Below, in pieces: positions 29,210 through 37,159 of a DNA stretch of 64,000 bases; position 1 is the stretch's first letter; each line of letters begins with the position of its first letter. The DNA is from Myceligenerans crystallogenes. GTDB taxonomy: Bacteria; Actinomycetota; Actinomycetes; Actinomycetales; Cellulomonadaceae. The notes below the pieces were generated by a model. The model was not told the DNA's origin. It searched no databases and saw nothing but the letters and a program-made list of their open reading frames with translations. The stretch is from assembly GCF_039529775.1 (NCBI RefSeq), contig NZ_BAAANL010000005.1:62001-126000 (forward strand), in the 5' to 3' direction. The translations under genes and the position numbers were made by a program.

Positions 29210-30154
29210 ATGCACGCCATCGGAGTCGACATCGGCGGCACGAAGATCGCCGTGGGCGTGGTCGACGAGGACGGGCAGATCCTCGCCCAGACGCGTCGTG
29301 AGACGACCGCCGACGACGTCGCCGGTATCGACCGGGCCATCGCCGACGCCGTCACCGAGCTGTCCAAGGAGCACGAGGTCGGCGCCATCGGCCTCGCGGC
29401 GGCGGGCTTCATCAGCCCGGACCGCACCGGCGTGAACTTCGCCCCGAACATCGCGTGGCGCGAGTACCCGCTGGCGGAGAAGGTCCGCGCGCTGATCGAC
29501 CTGGACGCCCCGATCGTCGTCGAGAACGACGCCAACGCGGCCGGCTGGGCCGAGTTCCGGTACGGCGCCGGCAAGGCCGCCACGGACATGATCATGCTGA
29601 CCGTCGGGACGGGCCTGGGCGGCGCGGTGATCGTGGGCGGCGAGCTGGTACGCGGCAAGTGGGGCGCCGCCGCCGAGGTGGGCCACATGCGCATGGTCCC
29701 GGAGGGGCACTACTGCGGCTGCGGGCACGAGGGCTGCTGGGAGCAGTACGCGTCCGGGTCGGCGCTGGTGCGCGACGCGCAGCACGCCGCGATCGCCCAG
29801 CCCGGCCGCGCCGCCCGGCTGCTGGAGCTCGCGGGCGGCTCCGCCGAGGGCATCAAGGGGCCGCAGGTGACGCAGGCCGCCGCGGAGGGCGACGAGCTCG
29901 CGATCGAGCTGCTCGCCGTGCTCGGCAAGTGGATCGGCGAGGGCGCGGCGTCGGTGGCGGCGCTGCTCGACCCGGAGATCTTCGTGATCGGCGGCGGCGT
30001 CGGCGCGGCGGGCGAGCTGCTGCTCGGCCCGGTGCGCAACGGCTACGAGGCGCAGCTGTCCGCGCTCGGGCACCGGCCCGTGGCGCAGATCGAGCTGGCA
30101 CGGCACGGCAACGAGGCGGGGATCGTCGGCGCGGCCGACCTCGCGCGCCGCTGA
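29210..30154 (+). CDS. glkA: ROK-family glucokinase
   Basis: 314 aa from ATG 29210 with GAAGGA seven bases upstream. N-terminal phosphate loop IGVDIGGTKIAVGVVD, catalytic ENDANAAGWAE, second phosphate loop TVGTGLGGAVIVGGEL and the ROK zinc motif CGCGHEGCWEQ. It phosphorylates glucose with ATP at the entry to glycolysis; in related actinobacteria this kinase also mediates glucose repression. It is too short to carry an N-terminal DNA-binding domain, so it is an enzyme rather than a ROK repressor. Confidence 0.92.
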   Translation: MHAIGVDIGGTKIAVGVVDEDGQILAQTRRETTADDVAGIDRAIADAVTELSKEHEVGAIGLAAAGFISPDRTGVNFAPNIAWREYPLAEKVRALIDLDAPIVVENDANAAGWAEFRYGAGKAATDMIMLTVGTGLGGAVIVGGELVRGKWGAAAEVGHMRMVPEGHYCGCGHEGCWEQYASGSALVRDAQHAAIAQPGRAARLLELAGGSAEGIKGPQVTQAAAEGDELAIELLAVLGKWIGEGAASVAALLDPEIFVIGGGVGAAGELLLGPVRNGYEAQLSALGHRPVAQIELARHGNEAGIVGAADLARR

Positions 30155-30163
30155 GCATCCCGC

Positions 30164-30192
30164 GACGCCCGGCCCCGGCGGGGCCGGGCGTC
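30164..30192. terminator. Bidirectional terminator hairpin
   Basis: GACGCCCGGCCCC (30164-30176) pairs perfectly with GGGGCCGGGCGTC (30180-30192) across 3 nt between the glucokinase gene and the convergent SRPBCC gene. Confidence 0.88.
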
Positions 30193-30213
30193 GTCGTACC
30201 CGTGTGGGCGCGG

Positions 30214-30792
30214 CTACGGCCGGTCGTGGCGGCCCTCCGCCAGGTCCCGCAGCGTGTACAGCTGCTTGCGCATCATCAGCAGGTCCCCCCAGGCGAGGCC
30301 GAGGCGGCGGGCGGAGCTCAGCGCCCCGCCGCCCGCCGCGAGCCGGAGCACCGCGATCAGCCGGCTGCCCTCGCCCTCGGGCCGCACCGCGTAGGTGACC
30401 CTGACCTGGCCGAACAGCCGCAGGCCCGGCCCGTCGTGCAGGTAGATCGACAGGTCGGAGCCCGGTGCGACGTGCTCGGCGGTGAAGATCGTCATGATCC
30501 GCTGACCGGGCTGCAGCGGCGGCAGCCCGGTGCGCAGCGCCCGCGGGCTGCGCCGGCCCAGGTTGTCGAGCCAGTCGTAGCTGTACGGGGCGACCCGCAG
30601 GTTCCCGAGCCAGGCCCACACGGTCTCGGCGGGGGCCGCCACCGACACCGCCCGCAGCAGCCGCAGGTCGCCGGACCCCGCCAGCTCGTCGCAGGGATAC
30701 CGCGCGGCGTCCTCGGCGGGGGTGGCCCCCCAGATCCACGGCATCCGGTGTGATCCGGCCGTTCCCGGCACTCGTTCCGCAGAGCTGGTCAT
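30214..30792 (-). CDS. SRPBCC (START-like) superfamily protein
   Basis: 192 aa from ATG 30792. The helix-grip features are VSVAAPAETVWAWLGNL, SYDWLDNLGRRSP, LRLFGQVRVTY and a long C-terminal helix. Such proteins hold hydrophobic ligands in a deep pocket; the fold includes polyketide cyclases and lipid carriers. It is divergent from the LuxR-type regulator (75-bp gap) at the edge of the polyketide operon, so it could be part of that system, but it faces the housekeeping genes and lies outside the coupled run. Confidence 0.7.
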   Translation of the reverse strand: MTSSAERVPGTAGSHRMPWIWGATPAEDAARYPCDELAGSGDLRLLRAVSVAAPAETVWAWLGNLRVAPYSYDWLDNLGRRSPRALRTGLPPLQPGQRIMTIFTAEHVAPGSDLSIYLHDGPGLRLFGQVRVTYAVRPEGEGSRLIAVLRLAAGGGALSSARRLGLAWGDLLMMRKQLYTLRDLAEGRHDRP

Positions 30793-30801
30793 CGAATTAC
30801 T

Positions 30802-30830
30802 CCAGATACTGTCTGGTGAGGGGGTATCAT
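30802..30830 (+). promoter_or_regulatory. Promoter and operator candidate of the LuxR-type gene
   Basis: CCAGA (30802-30806) and TCTGG (30812-30816) form a palindrome that covers the -35 position of a -10 hexamer TATCAT (30825-30830). Transcription would start near 30837, about 30 nt before the start codon. The overlap suggests autoregulation. Confidence 0.45.
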
Positions 30831-30867
30831 GGACCTTACAGACATTTTATTCACCCCAGAGGGAGTT

Positions 30868-31710
30868 ATGGCCACAGATCCGTCGCCCTCGCTCGTCCCG
30901 GTGGAAGAGTCCGAGGACGAGTTGTACCGGCTCCGGCAGCGCGCCTTCGAGCTGGCACACGACATCGAGCGGGTGCGCGAGTGCACCGACCGCTCCCCGA
31001 TGCGCAAGACCGACGTGCGAGAGCTCGACGCCCAGGCCGTCAAGGCGATCTCGCTGTCGAAGTCGTCCGTCGTCATGGTCGCCACCGTCTCCCTGACCTC
31101 GGCCGAGTCCCGCCCGGCGATCGCCCGCGAGCTGTTCGCGGCCGCCGCCCGGGGCGTCCATGTGTCGCTCCTGTTCAGCCCGCACGACCTCAAGGTCGCC
31201 CGCACGGTCGAGACCCTGGACCAGATGCGGCGCTCAGGCATCCAGGTCCGGATCGCGATGCACGCGCCGTCGATCACCCTGCTCATCGTCGACCGGCAGG
31301 TCGCGCTGTTCCGCCCGGTCCGGCCGGGCGAGCAGGGAATCGTGCTGTACGGGACACAGGTTGCCTCCGCCCTCGCCCAGCTCGCCCTGGCCTACTGGAG
31401 CCGCAGCTACGCCCCCAAGGGTGACAACCTCTCCGGCACCGGGGCCAGCCAGCTCACCCCCCACCAGCGGCGGCAGGTCCTCGCGCTCCTGGTCTCCGGC
31501 GACACCGACGCCACGGCCGCCCGGGTGCTCGGTGTGTCCGTACGGACATTCCGCCGGTACGTGCGGCTGCTCATGGACGAGCTCGGCGCGAACTCCCGCT
31601 TCGAGGCGGGGTTCCTGGCCGCCGAGCGCGGCTGGCACACCCCCCTGATGGCCCACGGGCACCAGTGGCTCGGCAGCCCGATCGGCGAGCCGGGTGATCT
31701 CGACGGGTAG
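30868..31710 (+). CDS. LuxR-type helix-turn-helix regulator with TrmB-like middle domain
   Basis: Start at ATG 30868 after GAGGGAG; an upstream in-frame ATG (30829) has no ribosome site. 280 aa. An N-terminal helical part is followed by a TrmB/PLD-like sensory region (residues 55-185: AARGVHVSLLFSP, PSITLLIVDRQVALFRP) and a C-terminal LuxR HTH (LTPHQRRQVLALLVSG, ARVLGVSVRTFRRYVRLL, about 200-255). Regulators of this build control secondary-metabolite clusters, and this is the only regulator beside the polyketide operon, so pathway control is likely. Its last 477 bp are antisense to the P450 reading frame. Confidence 0.82.
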   Translation: MATDPSPSLVPVEESEDELYRLRQRAFELAHDIERVRECTDRSPMRKTDVRELDAQAVKAISLSKSSVVMVATVSLTSAESRPAIARELFAAAARGVHVSLLFSPHDLKVARTVETLDQMRRSGIQVRIAMHAPSITLLIVDRQVALFRPVRPGEQGIVLYGTQVASALAQLALAYWSRSYAPKGDNLSGTGASQLTPHQRRQVLALLVSGDTDATAARVLGVSVRTFRRYVRLLMDELGANSRFEAGFLAAERGWHTPLMAHGHQWLGSPIGEPGDLDG

Positions 31711-32865
31711 ATGGTCCAGGCCGCGCACCACGTTGTTGAGGTGACGGCGCGCGGGGCCGCAGGTGAAGGTCTCGACCTGCCGGGCGAACGCGTGGAGCAC
31801 GGCGTGCGACTCGAGCCGCGCGAGCCCGGCGCCCACGCAGTTGTGGACGCCGTGCCCGAGCGCCAGGTGGTCCCGCGGGTCCCGGTCGAGGTCGAACCGG
31901 TCGGGATCGGCGTACTTGCGCTCGTCGCGGCAGGCCGAGGCGTAGTTGAGCATGACCCGCTGCCCGGCGGGCACGCGCACCCCGCCGATCTCGGTGTCGT
32001 GCGTGACGGTTCGCGTCATCATCTGCACCGGCGGGTCGTGCCGGAGCACCTCGCGCACCGCCTGCGGCACGAGCCGGCCGGGATCCTGGCGGACGCGCCG
32101 CCACGCGTCGGGGTTCTCGCCCAGCAGGCGCAGCGCGTTGCTCACCGAGTTGATCGTCGTGTCGACGCCCGCGACGAGGTAGGTGGAGACGAGCCCGGCC
32201 GCCGTCGTGCGGTCGATCTCACCGTCCTCGACCGCCCGGTAGAACGTCTCGCCCGCGCCGCCCGGGAGCAGGTGGGGCGGCACGGCGACCGTCGAGAGGT
32301 ACTTCAGCAGCTCGTGGTACTGGGGAAACGCCCCCAGGGTGCGCTCGTTGATGGGCCCGAAGCTGTTGATCCCGGCGTCCGCGAGCCGCAGGATCTCCGA
32401 GCGGTCCTGCAGCGGCAGCCCCAGGAACGCGCACACGACGCTCAGCGGGAAGACCCGCGCGAGGTCGTTCACGGCGTCGAACCGTCCCCGCGCCACCAGG
32501 GTGGCCACCAGCGCCTCCGCCTCGGCGTCGACCTGCGCCTGCACGGACCGGAAGCGGGGGGTGTTCAGGTCCCGCATGAGGATCTCGCGCAGCAGGCGGT
32601 GGGTCTCGCCCTCCGAGGTCAGCACCGCCGTCCCGGCCGAGAGCCGGTTGAACTGGTAGGACATCCCCACGCCCTGGTGCGCGGAGAACGTGTCCGGCGC
32701 CGCCAGGCACGCCTTCACGTCGGCGTACCGGCCCACGAACCACACGTCGTGGCGGGGCAGGTACACCGCGGGACCGACGTCCCGCAACTGGCGCAGTACC
32801 GGGTAGGGGTCCTGCAGGACGTCGTCGTCGAACAGGTCGATCTCCGAGAGCTCCGCCACGTTCAC
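31234..32865 (-). CDS. Cytochrome P450 with a 150-residue C-terminal run-on
   Basis: GTG 32865 with GGAGG seven bases upstream; 543 aa. Residues 1 to about 395 are a full P450: I-helix VAGVDTTINS, EVLR for ExxR, and heme loop LGHGVHNCVGAGLAR with the axial Cys. Where such proteins normally end (LPVEITRLADR) no stop occurs; the frame runs on for about 150 low-complexity residues antisense to the LuxR gene. Class I enzymes need ferredoxin and reductase, not encoded here. Last gene of the polyketide operon, 17 bp after a hydrolase gene; probably a late oxidation or desaturation of the product. Either a lost stop codon or a sequence error explains the tail. Confidence 0.88.
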   Translation of the reverse strand: MNVAELSEIDLFDDDVLQDPYPVLRQLRDVGPAVYLPRHDVWFVGRYADVKACLAAPDTFSAHQGVGMSYQFNRLSAGTAVLTSEGETHRLLREILMRDLNTPRFRSVQAQVDAEAEALVATLVARGRFDAVNDLARVFPLSVVCAFLGLPLQDRSEILRLADAGINSFGPINERTLGAFPQYHELLKYLSTVAVPPHLLPGGAGETFYRAVEDGEIDRTTAAGLVSTYLVAGVDTTINSVSNALRLLGENPDAWRRVRQDPGRLVPQAVREVLRHDPPVQMMTRTVTHDTEIGGVRVPAGQRVMLNYASACRDERKYADPDRFDLDRDPRDHLALGHGVHNCVGAGLARLESHAVLHAFARQVETFTCGPARRHLNNVVRGLDHLPVEITRLADRAAEPLVPVGHQGGVPAALGGQEPRLEAGVRAELVHEQPHVPAECPYGHTEHPGGRGVGVAGDQEREDLPPLVGGELAGPGAGEVVTLGGVAAAPVGQGELGEGGGNLCPVQHDSLLARPDRAEQRDLPVDDEQGDRRRVHRDPDLDA

Positions 32866-32882
32866 GTGGTCGCCTCCAAGGG

Positions 32883-33791
32883 TTAGCGGGGTTCCTCGCG
32901 GAACTCCTCGAGAAACTCGGTCAGGGTCGCGCGGTAGGCCTCCGGGTCGTGCTTGACGGATTCCAGGTGGCCGCCCGGCAGCACGACGCAGCGTGCCCGG
33001 GCGTAACGGGCGGCCATGGCCCGCACCTCGTCGGCGGCCATGATCGCGTCGCCGGCGCCGACGACGAACAGCATCGGCGTTCGGTCGAGCGCGCCCTGGG
33101 ACGCCGGAGGTGGCCACTCGCCCGCGAGCAGCGCGGTCGCCCGCGCGGCGCACGCCGCGACCACCTGCCGCCCCCAGGGGTTCGCCAGGATCCAGCGCGG
33201 CAGGGGCAGCGCGCCCGCCTGCGCGAACCGGGTCACGATGCCCGGGATGTCGGACGCCGGCCCGCTGTCGCAGACGACGGCGCCGATCCGGGACTCGACC
33301 CGCAGCGCGTAGACGCTCGGGAACGAGCTGAACGAGAACCCGTACGCGAGCACGGGGCGCTCGTCGCCGAACCGCGCGGCCGCGAAGTCCGCGGCCGCCC
33401 GGATGTCCAGGGTGAAGCGGTCGGCCATCCCGGGCCGGACCGCGTCGTGGCCGGACAGGCCGTGGTTCCGGTGGTCGTACAGGACGACGCCGTACCCGGC
33501 CTCGTGCAGCAGCGCCGCCTGGCGCAGGCTGGCGGACTTGGTCAGCCCGATCCCGTGCCCGACGATCGCCGTCCCGGCCGGGCCGCCGGGGCCGTCCGTG
33601 TCGCCCGGCCCGCCCGACGGCGGTTCGATCACCCACAGGTGCAGGTCGACGCCGTCCGGCGTCGTGCACGTGGCCTCGGCGGCGTCGAGACCGAACTCGG
33701 CCGGGCGGCGATGATGGCCCCGGCGCGGCGGCGAGAACATGCGGTTCGCGATGGTCTCGCCGACGCGCCGGGCCCCGGGCAGCGCCGTCAT
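32883..33791 (-). CDS. Alpha/beta hydrolase with variant nucleophile elbow
   Basis: 302 aa from ATG 33791, which overlaps the previous stop as ATGA. Fold features: VGHGIGLTKSA (oxyanion side), VVLYDHRNHGLSG, nucleophile region LAYGFSFSSFPSV, VVGAGDAIMAADE and GGHLESVKH with the catalytic His. The elbow reads G-F-S-F-S rather than G-x-S-x-G. The paralogue at 39428-40381 has S-M-S-F-S with the same F/W-P following, so both belong to one subgroup. In a dissociated synthase such enzymes may release or edit carrier-bound acyl chains; the exact step is unknown. Confidence 0.8.
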   Translation of the reverse strand: MTALPGARRVGETIANRMFSPPRRGHHRRPAEFGLDAAEATCTTPDGVDLHLWVIEPPSGGPGDTDGPGGPAGTAIVGHGIGLTKSASLRQAALLHEAGYGVVLYDHRNHGLSGHDAVRPGMADRFTLDIRAAADFAAARFGDERPVLAYGFSFSSFPSVYALRVESRIGAVVCDSGPASDIPGIVTRFAQAGALPLPRWILANPWGRQVVAACAARATALLAGEWPPPASQGALDRTPMLFVVGAGDAIMAADEVRAMAARYARARCVVLPGGHLESVKHDPEAYRATLTEFLEEFREEPR

Positions 33792-34522
33792 CCGCAGCCG
33801 CCGGCGTGGTCGCCGCCGCCGAGGTCGGGCTCGCGCACGGCCGAGCCGAGGTAGTCCTCGACCGGGGGCGGCTCGGCCTTCTCGTGCGCCGCCGCGGCCA
33901 GGGGCAGCCTGTCGACGCCCCAGTACGGCTCGCGCCCGACGACGATCATCGGCACGCCGAACACGCCGTGCCGCTGGACCTGCTCGAGCGCCTCGCCGCC
34001 CCAGGCCCGGACCTGCGGGTCGTCGACCGCGTCCGCGAGCGCCGGGTCGAGCCCGGCGCGGCGGGCGCTGTCGGCCACGACGGCGCGGTCGAGGATGTCC
34101 TCGCCCCGTTCCCAGCGGGCCGCCGTGAGGTCCAGGGCGAGTTCCCGGCCCGAGACGGCGTCGGCCCGCAGGGCGGCGACGACGGCCAGGCTGGGCACGT
34201 CCCACTGGGGGTCCCGCTCGACGGGCCAGGTCGGGGTGAGGCCGAGCCCGCCCGCGATCCGGCGCACGTCGCGCAGGATGTAGAGGTGCTTGGCGCGGGA
34301 CATGGCGACGTAGGGGAAGTCGATCCGCCGCTCGGCGACCTCGGTGGCCATGGCCTCGCCGGGCTCGAAGAAGACCCGGAGCTCGGCGTCGGCCCACAGC
34401 TCGGGCCAGCGCTTCTGGGCGAGCCGGATGGCGAGCCAGCTGTACGGGCTGCGCAGCGAGAGGTACCAGATCGTCGGCTTGCCGGTGCTGTTGGTGGTCC
34501 CGGCCGTCCGCGGCGTGCTCAC
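33788..34522 (-). CDS. DsbA-superfamily protein, kappa-GST / HCCA-isomerase type
   Basis: 244 aa from GTG 34522, overlapping the ketoreductase stop as GTGA. The thioredoxin-like start WYLSLRSPYSWLAIRLA has S-P-Y-S where disulfide oxidases have CxxC, the pattern of 2-hydroxychromene-2-carboxylate isomerases. Later the cis-Pro block GVFGVPMIVVGREPYWGVDRL matches that family. These enzymes use a thiol cofactor to isomerise double bonds; actinobacteria have mycothiol rather than glutathione. In a polyene-forming operon a trans-to-cis double-bond isomerase is an attractive but unproved role. A His/Gly-rich tail ends the protein. Confidence 0.75.
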   Translation of the reverse strand: MSTPRTAGTTNSTGKPTIWYLSLRSPYSWLAIRLAQKRWPELWADAELRVFFEPGEAMATEVAERRIDFPYVAMSRAKHLYILRDVRRIAGGLGLTPTWPVERDPQWDVPSLAVVAALRADAVSGRELALDLTAARWERGEDILDRAVVADSARRAGLDPALADAVDDPQVRAWGGEALEQVQRHGVFGVPMIVVGREPYWGVDRLPLAAAAHEKAEPPPVEDYLGSAVREPDLGGGDHAGGCG

Positions 34523-35256
34523 AGCGTCAGGCCCCCGTCGACGCCGAGCACCTGCCCGGTGATGTAGGAGGCGCGGTCGGACACCAGGAAGGAGATGGTG
34601 TCGGCCACCTCCTGCGCGCTGCCGAACCGGTTGGCCGGGACGGTCTTGGCCGCCTTGGCGCGGGCCTTCTCGGGCAGGGCGGCGGTCATGTCGGTCTCGA
34701 TGAAGCCGGGCGCGACGACGTTCACGCGCACGCCGTGCCGGGCCACCTCCTTCGCGAGCGAGCGGCCGAGGCCGATGATGCCCGCCTTGCTGGCCGCGTA
34801 GTTGGCCTGGCCGGCGTTGCCGTACACCCCGGCGACCGAGCTCAGCAGCACGATCGAGCCGCGCTGGCGCTTCATGAACTCGTAGGTGACCGCGCGGCAC
34901 GCCGCGAAGGTTCCCGTGAGGTTCACGTCGATGACCTGCGACCATTCCTCCGGCGCCATGAGCGCCAGCGGCTTGTCGCGGGTGATGCCCGCCGAGCAGA
35001 CCAGGGCCTCGATGGGCCCGAGTTCCTGCTCGACCCGGTCGGCGAACGCCCGGGTGTCCTCCACCGATGCGGCGTCGACCGCCGCGGCGAGGCCACGGCG
35101 TCCGGCGGCCTCGATCCCGGCGACGACCTTGGCGGCCTCCTCCGAGCGGCTGGAGTACGTGATGGCCACGTCGTAGCCGTCGGCGGCGAGGCGCAGCGCC
35201 ACGGCCGCGCCGATGCCGCGGGATCCTCCGGTCACGAGTGCGACGGGGTTCGTCAT
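34519..35256 (-). CDS. 3-oxoacyl-ACP reductase (FabG-like ketoreductase)
   Basis: 245 aa from ATG 35256, overlapping the dehydratase stop as ATGA. Classical SDR: TGGSRGIGAAV, CSAG for NNAG, catalytic Ser (LLSSVAGVYGNAGQ), YAASK, and PGFIETDMT, all typical of FabG. It should reduce beta-ketoacyl-ACP with NADPH. It is the only clear ketoreductase of the operon and sits between the dehydratase and the isomerase-like gene, consistent with a KR-DH reduction module. Confidence 0.93.
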   Translation of the reverse strand: MTNPVALVTGGSRGIGAAVALRLAADGYDVAITYSSRSEEAAKVVAGIEAAGRRGLAAAVDAASVEDTRAFADRVEQELGPIEALVCSAGITRDKPLALMAPEEWSQVIDVNLTGTFAACRAVTYEFMKRQRGSIVLLSSVAGVYGNAGQANYAASKAGIIGLGRSLAKEVARHGVRVNVVAPGFIETDMTAALPEKARAKAAKTVPANRFGSAQEVADTISFLVSDRASYITGQVLGVDGGLTL

Positions 35257-36254
35257 CGTGCCACCTCCTGGTTCTCGTCCTGCGCTGTGTTCGCTGTGTT
35301 CGCGGCGTCTGCCGTGCCGCCCGCGTTCGCGGCGTTCCGGGCCTGCCCGGGATCGGGCAGCTCGGACGCCGGGCGGCGTCCGATGGTGAGCTGACCGACC
35401 CGGAGCACCTCCCGGTCACCGGCCCGGCTGCTCCCGCTGAGCACGGCGGCGCCGCCGGAGTCGGCCACGAGGGTCACCTCGTGCGTGAGCGTCGTGCCGG
35501 CCGGGGCCGGGGCGCCGAAGGTGACCTCGCGGGCGCCGCCGAACAGCAGCACGGAGCCGGTGCGGACGTCGGGCGTGGGCTCGTGCCAGGTCGTCAGCAT
35601 CGCCGCGGCCTGCGCCCACGACTCCACCACCAGCGGCCACGGCATGGCGCCCGCGGCGCCGTCCGGCGTCGCGCCGCCCGCCCCGGCCGTCACGGTGTAG
35701 GTCGCGGTGACGGCGGCGCCCGGCTCGACCGACTCGACGCGGTCGAGCAGCAGCATGGGCGGGCGGTGCGGCAGGATCTCCTCGGGGCGGGGATAATCCG
35801 CCGACGGAGCCGAGGAGGCCGGCGGGGCGGCCGCCTCCGCGGGCCCGCCGGGCTCACGGGCCTCACCGGCCACGTCGAGGTCGACGGTCGCCACGGCGGT
35901 GCCGTCCTCGTGGCTCAGCGCGTACCGGGGACGGCCGCGCCGCTCGGTGCGGTCGAGCAGGATCCGCTGGCCGGGAAAGACCGGGGCGCGGAAGCGCACC
36001 GACGGCACGCCCGTCCACCGGTCCCCGAGCTCGGGCACGCCGAGGCGGAACGCCTCGGCGGACGCCGCGATCTCCACGAGGAAGACGCCCGGGACGATCG
36101 GGTAGCCGGGGTAGTGCCCGGCCAGCGCCGGGTGCCCGACGGGCAGGACCGCCGAGTACCGCTCGGTCCCGCCCGCCGCGTCGTCCGGGCCGGCCTCACG
36201 GGTGAGGCCGGCGCCGGCCAGCCGGGTGACGACCTCCGCCGGTGCGGTCGTCAC
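35253..36254 (-). CDS. Tandem-hotdog 3-hydroxyacyl-ACP dehydratase (FabA/FabZ-like)
   Basis: 333 aa from GTG 36254, overlapping the ACP stop as GTGA. Two hotdog halves. The first (1-145) has the complete FabZ active-site strand GHYPGYPIVPGVFLVE, with His and Glu fourteen residues apart. The second (150-300) begins like FabZ (ILPHRPPMLLLDRV) and has VVESWAQAA, but the HFPG histidine is missing. So one polypeptide mimics a FabZ dimer with one working site, as heterodimeric dehydratases of reducing type II synthases do. It would form trans double bonds. An Ala/Asn/Thr-rich tail follows. Confidence 0.85.
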   Translation of the reverse strand: MTTAPAEVVTRLAGAGLTREAGPDDAAGGTERYSAVLPVGHPALAGHYPGYPIVPGVFLVEIAASAEAFRLGVPELGDRWTGVPSVRFRAPVFPGQRILLDRTERRGRPRYALSHEDGTAVATVDLDVAGEAREPGGPAEAAAPPASSAPSADYPRPEEILPHRPPMLLLDRVESVEPGAAVTATYTVTAGAGGATPDGAAGAMPWPLVVESWAQAAAMLTTWHEPTPDVRTGSVLLFGGAREVTFGAPAPAGTTLTHEVTLVADSGGAAVLSGSSRAGDREVLRVGQLTIGRRPASELPDPGQARNAANAGGTADAANTANTAQDENQEVAR

Positions 36255-36502
36255 GCGGTCTTCTCCAGTTCCTCGCTCAGCAGGTTGTAGGCGGCCTGCA
36301 GGGAGGTGACCTCGGGAAGGCGCTCCTCCTTGAGCTTCACCTTGTAGCGGCGCTCCAGCACCATGGTCACCTCGAGCGCCATCAGGGAGTCCACGTCGAG
36401 GTCGTCCGTGAAGCTCGCCTCGTCGGTGACGTCCTCGACGTCCTGGTCGATGGTGTCCGCGATGAGGTGACGGAGCTCTTCCTTGTCGAGCGCAACAGCC
36501 AT
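36251..36502 (-). CDS. Acyl carrier protein (internal start within the PPTase frame)
   Basis: 83 aa from ATG 36502, preceded by GGAGGAAGTC. Standard ACP: LRHLIADTIDQ, then DLDVDSLMALEV with the Ser that takes phosphopantetheine, and acidic helix II. It is the same frame as the PPTase gene, so the ACP can exist as a fusion domain, as a free protein, or both. It probably carries the growing acyl chain for the ketosynthases and the dehydratase encoded next to it. Confidence 0.85.
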   Translation of the reverse strand: MAVALDKEELRHLIADTIDQDVEDVTDEASFTDDLDVDSLMALEVTMVLERRYKVKLKEERLPEVTSLQAAYNLLSEELEKTA

Positions 36503-37159
36503 GACTTCCTCCTGGGTTGATGTGGTGGAAAGGGGAAACGAGGGGACGGCTCCCGGGCGGGCGCCGTCGAGATGGTGGTCGGGCACCGGTCCGGCGGACC
36601 GGGCCACGACGTGGACGAGGTCCGCCGGCGTGCCGTGATGGACCACCGACGTGTGGTGGAGCCGGCCGTGCCCCGGCAGCGCGGTCCGGCGCAGGCCCGT
36701 GGCGCGGCCGTCGAGCTCGAGGGCGGCGTCGCGGAACCGGACGCGGCGCAGCGGGAGGGCCAGCCCCACGCCGAGCGCCTTCAGGCCCGATTCCAGCGCC
36801 ACCCAGCCGTCCAGCACGGAACACGGCTCACCGGCCCGGCCGGCGAGGCCCGCCGTCGCCAGCCGTTCGGCGATCGGGCCGGGCTCGCGCAGCGGACGGC
36901 ACGCCTCGATGTCGACCCCGACGGGCCGCGTCGAGGCGGCCGCGGCCACACCCTGCCGGGAGTGCGACCAGGAGACCCAGACGCGGCGGCCGTCCTGGGT
37001 ACCGAGCGGACGCCGGCCCGCGCGCGAACGCAGCCGGACCGGCGACCAGCTCCCGGTCAGGACGCGGACGGCCTGGACCGCCAGCGCCCGCGCCGCGCGC
37101 CGCTCGTCACCCCGGGCGATCTCGCCGTCGCAGGTCAGCACGACCGTGCTCGGCCTCAC
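36251..37159 (-). CDS. 4'-phosphopantetheinyl transferase in frame with an acyl carrier protein
   Basis: GTG 37159 overlaps the upstream stop (GTGA). The frame runs without a stop for 302 codons: residues 1-219 are an Sfp-like PPTase, 220-302 an ACP. PPTase signs are VGVDIEACRP (metal-binding Asp/Glu) and GWVALESGLKALG; the usual W-x-x-K-E has Leu in place of Lys. The enzyme would attach phosphopantetheine from CoA to carrier Ser residues, conceivably its own domain. The internal ATG 36502 has a full ribosome site, so free ACP is probably also made. The N-terminal part is short for an Sfp-type protein. Confidence 0.78.
   Translation of the reverse strand: MRPSTVVLTCDGEIARGDERRAARALAVQAVRVLTGSWSPVRLRSRAGRRPLGTQDGRRVWVSWSHSRQGVAAAASTRPVGVDIEACRPLREPGPIAERLATAGLAGRAGEPCSVLDGWVALESGLKALGVGLALPLRRVRFRDAALELDGRATGLRRTALPGHGRLHHTSVVHHGTPADLVHVVARSAGPVPDHHLDGARPGAVPSFPLSTTSTQEEVMAVALDKEELRHLIADTIDQDVEDVTDEASFTDDLDVDSLMALEVTMVLERRYKVKLKEERLPEVTSLQAAYNLLSEELEKTA

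Noticed and set aside
33791..34397. Longer N-terminus for the hydrolase starting near 34397
   Set aside because: The extra residues are low-complexity antisense-like sequence inside the isomerase gene; ATG 33791 with ATGA overlap fits better.
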